A stretch of DNA of 64,000 bases from Flagellimonas chongwuensis (lineage in GTDB: Bacteria; Bacteroidota; Bacteroidia; Flavobacteriales; Flavobacteriaceae). The stretch lies in contig NZ_WYET01000004.1 of assembly GCF_013376415.1 (NCBI RefSeq), positions 434,001 through 498,000 of the forward strand, given 5' to 3'. Both the position numbers and the translations under genes were made by a program. Under the pieces are notes generated by a model. The model saw only the letters and a program-made list of their open reading frames with translations, searched no databases and was not told the DNA's origin. Below, in pieces: positions 9,499-18,742 of this stretch (the first letter of the stretch is position 1; each line of letters starts with the position of its first letter).

Positions 9499-11577
9499 TC
9501 AATAGGTAACTTCAATTTCACTCCACTCACTTATACTTCCATCAACAAAAACCGCTTTCAATCCATACTCGTATTTGGAATTGGGAATCAGTTTGCTGTC
9601 CAAAAACTCGCTAGTTCTAGGGGAGAAAGTTTTGTATAAGGTGTACTCACCGTTGTTTTCCTTTTTATACAATTGTATTTCCAATACATTGGGTTCGTTG
9701 TATCGCCAAGTCAAGATGATATGCTTGCTTTCCCGGTCCACTTCTGCATGGAGTGCTTTAATTTTTGGCTTTAACAACGTTTGCGGCGTTGCAATGGCAA
9801 CCAAAGGAGAAGGCCTGCTTTCCAGTCCAACTGTGTTTATAGCCGTAATGGTATAGCCATATCGGGTATTGGGTTCTATTTCAAGGTCCTTAAACGCTGT
9901 CAACGAAGTCTCTTCGGTTTCCAAAATAGGTTGCCAAATACCATCTTGGAGCCCTAGCTGTTTTCGGTATATGATTTGTTTGGCAATCTTGTCAGACGAA
10001 CTTGGTGTCCACTTTAAAAGAATCGTATCCCCCAACAGTTCATATGCTGTAAAAACAGGGCTAGTGGGCGGCACCCGACTGGGTCGCTCTAAGACCAAGG
10101 TGTCCGAGGGTTCGGACTCATTGTAACGAAGGTCGGATGCCACGATTTGATAATACACTTTACTCGTAAAGGTTTTGGTATTGACGGTATCCTGAAAATG
10201 AGTTTCCCGTACTTCTCTTTTGGTCAGCCGGGTGAATTCTTGGTTTTTCCGGTCAGCGCGCAACACCGTGTACCCCTTCAAATCCATCTCCGTATTGGGT
10301 TCCCAAACCAGTTGTACCACGCCAAGCGTATCCACGGTACCTTGAAGTCCTATTGGTTTATCAGGAGGAATTGAATCCACAGGCTGAATCATCGCTGGTG
10401 AAGAGTCTTGGTAGTCTCCTGCAATCCCATACGCCCTTACCTTAAAGTAATTGATGGTCTCCGGTTCACTATATTTAAAGCTTCTTACTTGCTTATCCAA
10501 CGCTGTGGCCACTGCTTTGTAGGGGCCGATGGCCTTGGGTGCTCTGAGCACATCAAATTGGGTTAACTTCCATGCTTCATCTTTTGGAAAATCCCATTGC
10601 AACTCCACTTCTTTCTCTGAAATAATATTGTTTGATGTAAATTGTGGAACCGCCAAAAGTTCTTCAAAGGCAATGACCGATGTTGTATCGGAAGGTGGGC
10701 CGGTTTCATCGAACAAAGTTCTTCCCCGTACACGATACCAAAACTTTTTGCCATACTCTTGAATACTATCCGTATATGAAATACCGGAAACTTTAGTGAC
10801 TGCCAATTTGGTTATGGGGGCATCATTTATTTTTTTAAATGTTTTGCCGTCATTGGATCGTTCTAAATCATAGCTGGTATAATAATCCAGTAATGAATCG
10901 TATTCCCAGATCAAAACAAAGGCTTTATTATAATAATATCCTGCAAAATCAAATGGTTGCGGAAGCTTGTGTACTTCTATAGGATCAACTAGTACCCCAT
11001 TGTACCTCCCTTTTAAATTTTCTGACGCATTGGCCAATTTGATATTGTAGAGGTATTTTTCATTTGTTTTAATGTTTGTGTCAACATAGCCCATTCCAGC
11101 ATGTTGTGCTACTTCAAAATCTTGATCAACTGCAAACATGGAAAAAGCAAAGCGTTGGTCTAATTCTTCGCTTTCGTTGATTACTTGCATAAGTAAATTG
11201 TCATCGTTGCTGTTTGTATTAAAACTTTCCCCATAAATAGCTTGAGCAGTTATTGCAGCCACATCATTACTTTCAACCATTCCTCTCCATTCCAATAAAG
11301 GTTTTGGTTTTATAGGACCTCCCGAAAGTATCTCTACCTCACCACCTAATACTGGCTTCCCATCTCGTTCAATGGTGTGTCTTTCCAAGATGTATCCATG
11401 ATCAATCCCCGACTGCCACGATATTTTGTCCGTAGCACCCCATCTTAAAAGTACCCTGCCTTCAATCATCCTATGCCTGATCACTATTTTGGAATGAATT
11501 GTATCTGTTGGCAGATTTTGGCCTGAAACTTGAAAAAGCACAAAAACCATCAAACAAAGACAACTGAAATAGTTCAT
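9499..11577 (-). CDS. Multi-domain fibronectin type III secreted protein
   Basis: The start chosen is ATG 11577 (692 residues). It begins a clean signal peptide, MNYFSCLCLMVFVLFQVSGQ, and avoids the overlap with the upstream gene that the earlier ATG at 11604 would need. The mature part contains four or five fibronectin type III modules from about residue 200 to the end, recognisable by repeated patterns such as VQLVWEPNTEMDLKGYTVLR, ILLKWTPSSSDKIAKQIIYR and IILTWRYNEPNVLEIQLYKK. There is no T9SS sorting tail and no lipobox. It is the middle gene of the operon, 10 bp after the 1613-residue protein. It may be a periplasmic or surface scaffold for the other two. Confidence 0.82.
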   Translation of the reverse strand: MNYFSCLCLMVFVLFQVSGQNLPTDTIHSKIVIRHRMIEGRVLLRWGATDKISWQSGIDHGYILERHTIERDGKPVLGGEVEILSGGPIKPKPLLEWRGMVESNDVAAITAQAIYGESFNTNSNDDNLLMQVINESEELDQRFAFSMFAVDQDFEVAQHAGMGYVDTNIKTNEKYLYNIKLANASENLKGRYNGVLVDPIEVHKLPQPFDFAGYYYNKAFVLIWEYDSLLDYYTSYDLERSNDGKTFKKINDAPITKLAVTKVSGISYTDSIQEYGKKFWYRVRGRTLFDETGPPSDTTSVIAFEELLAVPQFTSNNIISEKEVELQWDFPKDEAWKLTQFDVLRAPKAIGPYKAVATALDKQVRSFKYSEPETINYFKVRAYGIAGDYQDSSPAMIQPVDSIPPDKPIGLQGTVDTLGVVQLVWEPNTEMDLKGYTVLRADRKNQEFTRLTKREVRETHFQDTVNTKTFTSKVYYQIVASDLRYNESEPSDTLVLERPSRVPPTSPVFTAYELLGDTILLKWTPSSSDKIAKQIIYRKQLGLQDGIWQPILETEETSLTAFKDLEIEPNTRYGYTITAINTVGLESRPSPLVAIATPQTLLKPKIKALHAEVDRESKHIILTWRYNEPNVLEIQLYKKENNGEYTLYKTFSPRTSEFLDSKLIPNSKYEYGLKAVFVDGSISEWSEIEVTY

Positions 11578-11587
11578 ATTGTATTTA

Positions 11588-14500
11588 CTAGAAGGTATTT
11601 TCATAATCCAGTTTAAATGAATTCCCTACTGTCTTTTTTGGCAGCAGGTATTTAAACCTCACCTGATACTTTTCCCGTTTTATAAATGGGAACTTTCCCC
11701 AAATGATATAATCATACTTTTCATATTTTTCCAAATTCCTTATTTGGGGCATTGTATATCTATATGCTATTTGTATCCTAAGATTTGCATAGTCGGAATA
11801 ATATGCTTTTGGCAACTTCCATATATAAGGAAAGTTGCTTTTTAAGTAGTCTGGATACATATTGTCCATTGTGTAAGCTAGATAGGTGTTGCTTACCATC
11901 ATCGGTCCTTTGGGCGGTACTCCCCAGATGGCTTCATTTCTATTTACCCTAATCGTCCCATCCAATGGGTATTCCTCATATAATAAAGGATTGATCTCAT
12001 CTCTAAAGTATCTATTATTGGATAGAGCCTCTGGATGTATTAACGGCTCATTGTCCGTATATTGATTTCCAATCAAGTCAACAATACCAAAAGGTTCATA
12101 GTCATCCATCCTAAGATGTATTCTTCCAACATTGGCAATTCCACGGTCTTCTTGTGAATAGCTATCCAGAGAGGTGGTGAATCTATTGATTTTAAGGGAC
12201 CTCATCTTTTCGGTAAATGTATCGTACCGGCTTGTCGTAAATGAGAAATCCAACCGACTTACAAAGGCCCCGCTCTTGGCACTGCCGACCAGGGTATTGG
12301 TGGAAATTTCCAAATCATCCGAAATTTGATGGAATTCTTCTTGGGTCATGACCAAGTTTTCTTCCACATCGCTCGGATTCAAGGTGATGAGTGCATAAGT
12401 GTAGGTTGTTTCATTATCTAAATCGGGAATGGAGAAACTCAATCTTTTTTGTGAGGCGATGTATTGAAAATCCGCCTTGATCTTGTTCCCGGATTCGTCC
12501 AAAAAGTACAGTTCATCCCTATATCCGTTTCCAAAAAGGTACTCCTGCCCCGAATGTAACTGAACATATCCCTGATTGCTCTCCCTGGGCAGCATGTAGG
12601 TTTGATCCACCACAGGATACATATACTCAATGTTGTTTCTGGGAATATAGGTTGGAGCGGTGCCCGTGGTAAATGTGATTTCCTTCTCCTCAAAGATGGG
12701 GTCGCCATTTTCCCGGACCGTTATCCAATTGCTGCCCGTCTTCTGTTGGAAACCGACTTTTACCTTTACATATATTTCTTCTTCTGGAGGAAGAGTTTCA
12801 AAAGGTTTGAACACCAAAAGGTCTTGTTCTGCATTAAATTCAGATTCTCCCTGAATAGGGTTCCCTTGATTTGTGATGACAAATTCCTCCAAATGTACCC
12901 TGTAGGTTTTCCAGCCCTCGTCACCCTGTATCTGGAGTTCACTTTCCATTGGGATATTAAAAGCTACCTGTACGGCATCGAAAACATCCACATTGGTATA
13001 GCCGTTTCCGGGCATGACATCCGAAATAATGACAATGTCCTGCAAACCGGACTTGCCTACAATTTCACATTCTTCACCAATAATTACCTTTAGACGTGTT
13101 CGAATACTGACCACTCCCAACACCCTGACATCGATACCCGCGTAACCTCTAATGAACCATGGGTTTGGCAATTGGGCCTGGGCCAAAACCGCCAGTCCAG
13201 CTTTTAATATTTTAACACGCTTACGCATGCCGAATAGTTTTATCTGGGCACCTATTTCCCCTTGTAGAAATGCATATAATTGACCGGTGGCATACCAGCC
13301 GTCCATACCCAATGGCCCTGATTTTCCTCGACAATGTGCATCACCAAAATCACGCATCATCAAATCGAAACCTACTCCTGCCCGGACACTGGCATATACA
13401 ATGCCCCAATCAATTTCTTTGCCCACTGAGAAGGAGGCACCAAATGCATATCCTGCACCTTCCGCCAAATTTTGATTGAAATTGCGGCCAAATATGAGCT
13501 CATCACCCTTGAGATTCAGAATATCGATGACATTTTGGGGCGGCCTTGCCGGGTCGGGCAGAACGGTACCTGTCATAAAGTAAAGGTCCACTTTTGCCGT
13601 AAGAGGGCCAATGGGAATACCCTGCAATCCAAAACGTTTGTAAGGGGTTCCCACATAAATGTACCAATCTTCGGGAGCGTTGTAGAATTCCAAATACCCC
13701 AATCTGTTCTTCTGCCCTGCTCCCTTAATGGGACCGGCATTCAAAAAAACATCGAACATGCCCCAGTAGGTGCGATTTTCGAAATCAAAATCGATGGCCA
13801 CTTGCGCGGCAAAGAGTTCATTACCTGTAAGTACTTCGGGAAACACATGATCGGCAAAATACTGAATGCCTTCACGGTCTATGGAAAGTTCGTGGAAATT
13901 GGAAAGCGATTGTTCCTTATCTACCACATTTTGTTGCATATCATCCACCGAGCCAAAAGGATCTCTTGATTGTCCTCCCCCTTGGATAAGTGCTGCTGCA
14001 CCATAGAATCCCAATCTGCTTACACCGCCTCCGTTCGCCGCTGAGTTAAAACTCATTTCTATAGCGGCCAATCCGGTAAAAGCCACTCCTTTTTTTACTT
14101 CAAAAGCCGCCAATGCCTTGAATCCAAGTTCAATGGTATCATCAGGAGCATAATATATGCCGGACATTGAGCCTGCATTGTCGTTTAGCCCGGATTTGCG
14201 CATATGGTGGTATACCCCTCCCCCAATATCGTATATGGTAAAATTTGGGTTGCTGGAGTTGGTAGGTTTTCCATGCGCATCAACATACCAATATCTGTAA
14301 CCTTCCGTGGCACCGAACAGACCACGTGCACCAATCTGAATCCCCAAGCTTTCGGAATAAAGATCCAGCTCTCCGGCAAAACCTTTTCCATAGACGGCAT
14401 TCTCCCTGAAAAATGCCAAACGCCCACTGAACTCAAATCCTTTCCGGGTCACATCCACCTGCACCTCACTAACTTCGGTGGTATTATATTTCCATTTTAA

Positions 14501-16429
14501 ATAATCACCATCCTCCAACTTGCCAAAAATATGGACCCTTACATCCCCATGTATTCCAGATTTATCCAAATTGATGTAACTGTTCAATGACAATCTGGCT
14601 TCATCATTACCAATGGTTTCAATAGAAACATCATAAACTCCCAGTTCAAATCCTGCAATTTCGGGAGGAGCAATAGTGTCCATATATCCAGCATATCCAA
14701 TGGACAAATAGGGTCGCTCTTTGGTCTGAATATGCAAATCTTGAAATTTAAGCCCTGAAAATGTCAGTAATTCTTCATCCGAACCTGATATTTGGGCATT
14801 TTGTTCTGGGTCGAATGCCATTATCCCGGAAAGATTGGCCTCTGGATAAAACTTCTTGTCCTCCACCTCCAAATTGATATAAGACTCCTTAAAGATTCTG
14901 GCTTTTGACCTGAAAATATTGAAAGGAACGTCTTCTTCCACCTTAACCTTGACAAAATAATCCTGATTGGAAGAGATGACTCCAGAGTAACCCAATTGTC
15001 CACCAGAACTTTCCGAATCACTTATGGGCAAGACGATTCTTCCGCTAAAACCGGCTTTCATAAAACGGTTCACCTTTAGGTCAACGGTCAAAGAGTCCAA
15101 AGAGTATTGCCATTTATTGGCATTTCCCTCATCGATACCGATAATGTTGGTAGCAAAAAAATCCCCGGACACTCCAAAATTGTCCAACAATAAGTGCTGG
15201 GCACCAACAGTGACCCGCTCCTCCGAAATATTTTTATTGAATTCCGGAGGCAGGTAAACACTTACTTCTTCAGCGTAAAACCCACGCCATAAATTTTCGT
15301 TGCCCGGCACCAATAGGTTTTGTGCCGTGTACAGTTCTGGGAAGTCGATACTGGCAGCATTGGTGGTATCGCTCAAGTCCAGCACGGTGTTCTGCATTTT
15401 AAAGCCCCAATTGGGCAAAGCCCTTAGCTCGAAAGGCGGCAGGTCGACCTGAATCAATAGGTCGTTAATGTTGTTGGTATGCATGGAGAATCCCGCCCCT
15501 ACATAGCTATCGTTCCCAACAACTTGTTCCCCACTACCAGGTGCTGTTTTGTCCGGATTTTTGATGTCGCCATTTTCGGTAAGTGGAATGGCCACGGTTT
15601 TGGCAATACGAACATCGGCACTTAGGCCCAGTTCCCTAACTTTCCCCTCGCAGTCAATGGTAATGTAGGTTTGGCCGTTGGCCTGTCCATTAGGGTCAAT
15701 ACCCCCCAAAAAGGTGAGCAGCCACTGTCCTCCTCCCATGCCCACGGGAACATCGGTCAATAGATTAAGTGTAGCTTCCTCATATATGCCCCCGTTTTTG
15801 GACATGCGTATATTAGTGGCACTGAACATGAGCTCTGTATTGAGCTCGCCAAGCTCTACTTTTGCAAATAAATCAACCTCGGTATAGGTGGGGTGGTACT
15901 CCATCCGGAAGATGCCCAAGGTAATGTACGAATTGGATTTGTTGGAAGAATCTTCGGAATCGGGGGTAATGTTCTGCTTTATTCCAACGGGCAGCTCTAC
16001 AGCCTGCTGTCCTCCTATGATTTGGATAAAACGCTGTTCATTTTCTATGATCTGAAAAACTTTTTGGGCATCATCCAATATTTTTTGTGTCTCACCGTCC
16101 ACATGGAACTGCTGGGCCACATATTCCGGTGAAAACTCTGCCACATTGTTGGGCAAGGCATAGGGAAGGTCCATATGGGCCGGTTCCAGTTCCGGGAAAC
16201 TTCTAAATCTGTTTTTGGATTCCTCTTTTTTGGATTTCTGTTGCTGCCATCGGTTCATCAAAGCTACCACATCGGTCGAATCGGTTACAGGGGAGGTAGG
16301 TTTGCTTTTCAATAATGTATTGGAAAGGTATGTATGTTGCTTACCCTTTGTAACCGAATCCAATGGCATGGGTGTTGCCCATGTGGCAGTACACCATAGC
16401 AGTGATATAACAAGTAGGTTGGTTTTCAT
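11588..16429 (-). CDS. Very large exported protein of unknown family
   Basis: The start chosen is ATG 16429 (1613 residues) because it opens the signal peptide MKTNLLVISLLWCTATWA; an in-frame ATG 16450 would add seven residues. The protein is rich in predicted beta strands with alternating hydrophobic residues and many Asn and Gly. A segment about residues 1150-1270 (FVITNQGNPIQGES, EIYVKVKVGFQ) resembles a bacterial Ig-like (SbsA-type) domain. There is no lipobox or T9SS tail, and I do not recognise the family. It leads the 10-kb operon and its promoter carries the 21-bp-period repeat. A role in assembling or anchoring the two downstream secreted proteins is inference from operon position. 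Confidence 0.8.
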   Translation of the reverse strand: MKTNLLVISLLWCTATWATPMPLDSVTKGKQHTYLSNTLLKSKPTSPVTDSTDVVALMNRWQQQKSKKEESKNRFRSFPELEPAHMDLPYALPNNVAEFSPEYVAQQFHVDGETQKILDDAQKVFQIIENEQRFIQIIGGQQAVELPVGIKQNITPDSEDSSNKSNSYITLGIFRMEYHPTYTEVDLFAKVELGELNTELMFSATNIRMSKNGGIYEEATLNLLTDVPVGMGGGQWLLTFLGGIDPNGQANGQTYITIDCEGKVRELGLSADVRIAKTVAIPLTENGDIKNPDKTAPGSGEQVVGNDSYVGAGFSMHTNNINDLLIQVDLPPFELRALPNWGFKMQNTVLDLSDTTNAASIDFPELYTAQNLLVPGNENLWRGFYAEEVSVYLPPEFNKNISEERVTVGAQHLLLDNFGVSGDFFATNIIGIDEGNANKWQYSLDSLTVDLKVNRFMKAGFSGRIVLPISDSESSGGQLGYSGVISSNQDYFVKVKVEEDVPFNIFRSKARIFKESYINLEVEDKKFYPEANLSGIMAFDPEQNAQISGSDEELLTFSGLKFQDLHIQTKERPYLSIGYAGYMDTIAPPEIAGFELGVYDVSIETIGNDEARLSLNSYINLDKSGIHGDVRVHIFGKLEDGDYLKWKYNTTEVSEVQVDVTRKGFEFSGRLAFFRENAVYGKGFAGELDLYSESLGIQIGARGLFGATEGYRYWYVDAHGKPTNSSNPNFTIYDIGGGVYHHMRKSGLNDNAGSMSGIYYAPDDTIELGFKALAAFEVKKGVAFTGLAAIEMSFNSAANGGGVSRLGFYGAAALIQGGGQSRDPFGSVDDMQQNVVDKEQSLSNFHELSIDREGIQYFADHVFPEVLTGNELFAAQVAIDFDFENRTYWGMFDVFLNAGPIKGAGQKNRLGYLEFYNAPEDWYIYVGTPYKRFGLQGIPIGPLTAKVDLYFMTGTVLPDPARPPQNVIDILNLKGDELIFGRNFNQNLAEGAGYAFGASFSVGKEIDWGIVYASVRAGVGFDLMMRDFGDAHCRGKSGPLGMDGWYATGQLYAFLQGEIGAQIKLFGMRKRVKILKAGLAVLAQAQLPNPWFIRGYAGIDVRVLGVVSIRTRLKVIIGEECEIVGKSGLQDIVIISDVMPGNGYTNVDVFDAVQVAFNIPMESELQIQGDEGWKTYRVHLEEFVITNQGNPIQGESEFNAEQDLLVFKPFETLPPEEEIYVKVKVGFQQKTGSNWITVRENGDPIFEEKEITFTTGTAPTYIPRNNIEYMYPVVDQTYMLPRESNQGYVQLHSGQEYLFGNGYRDELYFLDESGNKIKADFQYIASQKRLSFSIPDLDNETTYTYALITLNPSDVEENLVMTQEEFHQISDDLEISTNTLVGSAKSGAFVSRLDFSFTTSRYDTFTEKMRSLKINRFTTSLDSYSQEDRGIANVGRIHLRMDDYEPFGIVDLIGNQYTDNEPLIHPEALSNNRYFRDEINPLLYEEYPLDGTIRVNRNEAIWGVPPKGPMMVSNTYLAYTMDNMYPDYLKSNFPYIWKLPKAYYSDYANLRIQIAYRYTMPQIRNLEKYEKYDYIIWGKFPFIKREKYQVRFKYLLPKKTVGNSFKLDYENTF

Positions 16430-16515
16430 ATAGTCTTGTTTCCGAAGCATTTTAAAAACGAGCGGACTAGGGAGGAGTAAGTAAGGAAATACTTTACAAA
16501 AAAGGAGCGGTGGAT

Positions 16516-16545
16516 TGACGGATGCCCCTTTTGAATTGATGGATG
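16516..16545 (-). promoter_or_regulatory. 21-bp-spaced direct repeat (candidate LytTR operator), copy 2
   Basis: Read on the minus strand: CATCCATCA (16537-16545), a 12-bp gap containing AATTCAAAAGG-like sequence, then CATCCGTCA (16516-16524). Copy 1 has the same layout and much of the same spacer. It lies 65 bp before ATG 16450 and 86 bp before the preferred ATG 16429 of the giant-protein operon. A -7 box is less clear here than at the other two copies; the nearest candidate is TACTTACT on the minus strand at 16476-16483. Confidence 0.6.
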
Positions 16546-16672
16546 CCCCAAATCAAGCAACGGAATATTGAAAACAGCCTTTCTTTTGGTTGTCATTTTA
16601 CTCTTGTTCATAAAATGATTATCCAACAAATGGCTATGGCTTTTAGGGAAGAATTTTGTTTTGGAATGAGCT

Positions 16673-16820
16673 CCCCTTGGCTTGAGTGTCCCGCTCGTAT
16701 CTATTTATTTTTAAAGTATCTCAAAGAACTTTATATTTGATAATTGGAATCTCTCACTCATATTCGGCACCAGCGCGACACTTCGGCTCCGCTCAGCGCA
16801 AGTGTTCGCGCTAGCGGGGG
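16673..16820. repeat. REP-like element A with inverted ends
   Basis: This 148-bp element opens with CCCC and GTCCCGCTCGTATC and ends with CGCGCTAGCGGGGG. Its internal part (ATCTATTTATTTTTAAAG through to ATTCGGCAC) is nearly identical to element B at 19122-19247. A short GC-rich insertion (TTCGGCTCCGCTCAGCGC) interrupts the right end. It sits just after the NADAR gene stop at 16831. The remainder of the 16451-16830 gap holds the operator repeat and otherwise nothing I can identify. Confidence 0.8.
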
Positions 16821-16830
16821 TCAATCCTAA

Positions 16831-17394
16831 CTAGGATTGACATTGATCGATGATAATATCTCTTGCTTCCATTAAAGCAAAACCTAAAAGGTTTTCCCCC
16901 TTCCAATAATTAGGGTTATTGACATTTTCTTCATCTGATTTCATGCCTATACCCCAAATTTTATCATATGGACTTGCTTCAACAATAACACTATCAGATG
17001 TATTTATTAAGAACTCTTTTAATGTGTCATTTTGAGCAAACTTCAATAGGCTGCCTTCGAGAACTAACCCGTATTTTTTTTGATCCCAAATTTTTTGATC
17101 AAAGCCTTTAATCTGTCTGCCGAGGCTTTTAATTTCTTTGGGGTCATTGTGCGCTAGGATTTTATTCAATATGGTGCGATCTTTAAATAATTCAGCTTTC
17201 TTAAACATCATCCATTTCTCAGCAGTGGAAAAACCCACCCCTTCACTATTTGTAAAATCAGACTTCCACCATTGACTGAAACAACTTTTTCCTATTTTAC
17301 CATTCTTCTTAGGCTGATATCCCCAAAAGAAAATATAATTAATTGCTCCACCTTCACCATACAAGTTTTTAAGCCAGTTTAAATCGTATTTCAT
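16831..17394 (-). CDS. NADAR family protein, probable ADP-ribose hydrolase immunity
   Basis: The start chosen is ATG 17394 (187 residues), because the upstream gene's stop and this ATG form TGATG, typical of coupled translation; an earlier in-frame start would lie inside the previous gene. The NADAR/YbiA (DUF1768) pattern is complete: FFWG (22-25), STAEKWMMF (56-64), LGRQIKGFD (91-99), FAQN (119-122), VEASPYDKIWGIGM (138-151) and GENLLGFALMEAR (166-178). NADAR proteins act on ADP-ribosyl adducts, and some remove ADP-ribose from guanine in nucleic acid. Here it follows an ADP-ribosyltransferase toxin cassette and one unknown gene, which suggests it reverses the toxin's modification. REP-like element A follows directly. 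Confidence 0.88.
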   Translation of the reverse strand: MKYDLNWLKNLYGEGGAINYIFFWGYQPKKNGKIGKSCFSQWWKSDFTNSEGVGFSTAEKWMMFKKAELFKDRTILNKILAHNDPKEIKSLGRQIKGFDQKIWDQKKYGLVLEGSLLKFAQNDTLKEFLINTSDSVIVEASPYDKIWGIGMKSDEENVNNPNYWKGENLLGFALMEARDIIIDQCQS

Positions 17395-17813
17395 CAGGAC
17401 ACAGGGCTTTTCTTCACTTTCAACCATTCCTGATAAAATTCTTCCTGTTCGAGAACTGTAGAGGGAATAAAATTACCCTTATCGACTTCAAAAATATTTA
17501 CTACATCAGTCATTTGGGCAGGGACACCAATTTTAAGTCGATACGCCTGGTCTCCGTCTCCCATATCTCTCATCATGGGAGATGGATAAACATCCTTGCT
17601 TGCTCCATTACAAACTACAGATACACCTTGCTTTTCTAGTTCCTCTCTGATTCTACATAAAGCTGTAAAATAATCTCTAGCAACTTGATTAACGCTCTTT
17701 TCAGAATACAAAAATGACAGGCTGACATCATCTGTATTTTGAAGTTCTTCTAGTTCAAGCCAGCCTTCAAACTCTTCTCCTTTTATATCTGTAGCCAATA
17801 CTTTATATTTCAT
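17394..17813 (-). CDS. Unknown protein, candidate immunity to ART toxin
   Basis: A 139-residue soluble acidic protein with no signal peptide and no family I recognise. Visible features are an N-terminal strand-rich part (MKYKVLATDIKGEEFEGWLELEE) and a middle containing VSVVCNGASKDVYPS and MRDMGDGDQAYRL. Its ATG overlaps by one base (TAATG) the stop codon that the toxin cassette would use in its restored frame (17813-17815), and its own stop overlaps the NADAR start. Cassette position right behind a toxin tip is the classic place for an immunity gene. It may bind and block the transferase while NADAR repairs damage; this is inference. Confidence 0.75.
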   Translation of the reverse strand: MKYKVLATDIKGEEFEGWLELEELQNTDDVSLSFLYSEKSVNQVARDYFTALCRIREELEKQGVSVVCNGASKDVYPSPMMRDMGDGDQAYRLKIGVPAQMTDVVNIFEVDKGNFIPSTVLEQEEFYQEWLKVKKSPVS

Positions 17814-17817
17814 TACT

Positions 17818-18600
17818 CTACATAATTCGGGTTAGGAATAAAATGTTCAGGTGTAACTTTCCCTTTAGGGTAAGCCCCTTTTGTATCTGATGGTAAATAC
17901 CTCCAGGCATAGATACTTCCACTTGTTCAAGGAAAAAAGCATCTGCATCATCTCCAAGAGTAGAATTCACATCAACTCCTTTTTGACTTCTTATCTCATA
18001 AATGTATCCATTCTTAGAGGTAAATTGATTTGCAATTGATATGTCCTTAGTTGTTGACACAAAGTCTCCTCTTGTTGTATTACTCTCAATGTGATTCAAT
18101 AAATTATCATGAGTACCAAGAGAAGAGAATCCGTTCTCGAAAACTTCTGCAGGGGTTTTTAAAGCCTTATCACCTCTATAAACAGTACCCTTAAATTCTT
18201 TTCTTTCGAGTAGGGATTTCAGATACAACCCATCTCTTCTTTTAGAGGCTTCTGTACTAAGATGAGACTTAAATTCATCAACTCGCGAAGGGTTATTGTC
18301 GAGATAATTCTTAGTGCCAGTAAGGTTATCTTCATTCTTTCTTAGCGCATCATCTACCCCTGCATTATCCAAAATTTTCCAACTATCCACCAACTCAGGA
18401 TTCTCAGCAATCGCCTCGGCAAATTCCTTGTCCGTAAGGTCATCGCTCAACTTTTTTAGCTGTGCGGCATCCAAGTCCAATCTCTTAAGAACGTCCACCA
18501 ACCGCTCGGTCGTCTCCTTGGAGAACTTTACCAAAACGGTGGTGCCATTGGCTAATTTAACAATTTTTCCCGCATTCTTAACCGCAGTGGCATATACCAA
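17818..18600 (-). CDS. Orphan ADP-ribosyltransferase toxin cassette, start-less and frameshifted
   Basis: This open frame of 260 codons begins at TTG 18600; an in-frame TAA lies 18 bp before it and there is no ATG before the catalytic region. Residues 1-78 repeat the pre-toxin linker of the 724-codon orphan (VYATAVKNAG, FAEAIAENPELVDSWKI). The rest is an ART of the cholera/pertussis toxin type: VYRGDKALKTPAEVFENGF with Arg142, FVSTT (181-185), and EQVEVSMPGGI with Glu225 and Glu228. After GGI the annotated frame loses sense. A different frame continues as PSDTKGAYPKGKVTPEH and stops at 17813-17815, touching the next gene, so a small indel near 17893-17898 has broken the tail. It is probably a silent or inactivated tip. 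Confidence 0.8.
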   Translation of the reverse strand: MVYATAVKNAGKIVKLANGTTVLVKFSKETTERLVDVLKRLDLDAAQLKKLSDDLTDKEFAEAIAENPELVDSWKILDNAGVDDALRKNEDNLTGTKNYLDNNPSRVDEFKSHLSTEASKRRDGLYLKSLLERKEFKGTVYRGDKALKTPAEVFENGFSSLGTHDNLLNHIESNTTRGDFVSTTKDISIANQFTSKNGYIYEIRSQKGVDVNSTLGDDADAFFLEQVEVSMPGGIYHQIQKGLTLKGKLHLNILFLTRIM

Positions 18601-18701
18601 GGGTATGGTGCAACTTTATGATGCTCTTTAAAATGATCGATACTTTTCTCACCAAAAGAAGTTCAAAGACTTCTTCCAAAAAAATTTAGCTAGCCTATAA
18701 A

Positions 18702-18727
18702 ACAAAAACCAGCACTAAGGCTGGTTC
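18702..18727 (-). terminator. Rho-independent terminator inside the toxin island
   Basis: On the minus strand, AACCAGC-loop-GCTGGTT is followed by TTTGTTTT. It lies after the 78-residue gene and before the ART cassette, so the ART cassette is not expected to be read through from the upstream island genes. The 18601-18701 stretch has no clear promoter. Confidence 0.75.
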
Positions 18728-18742
18728 TGTTTATATCATATG

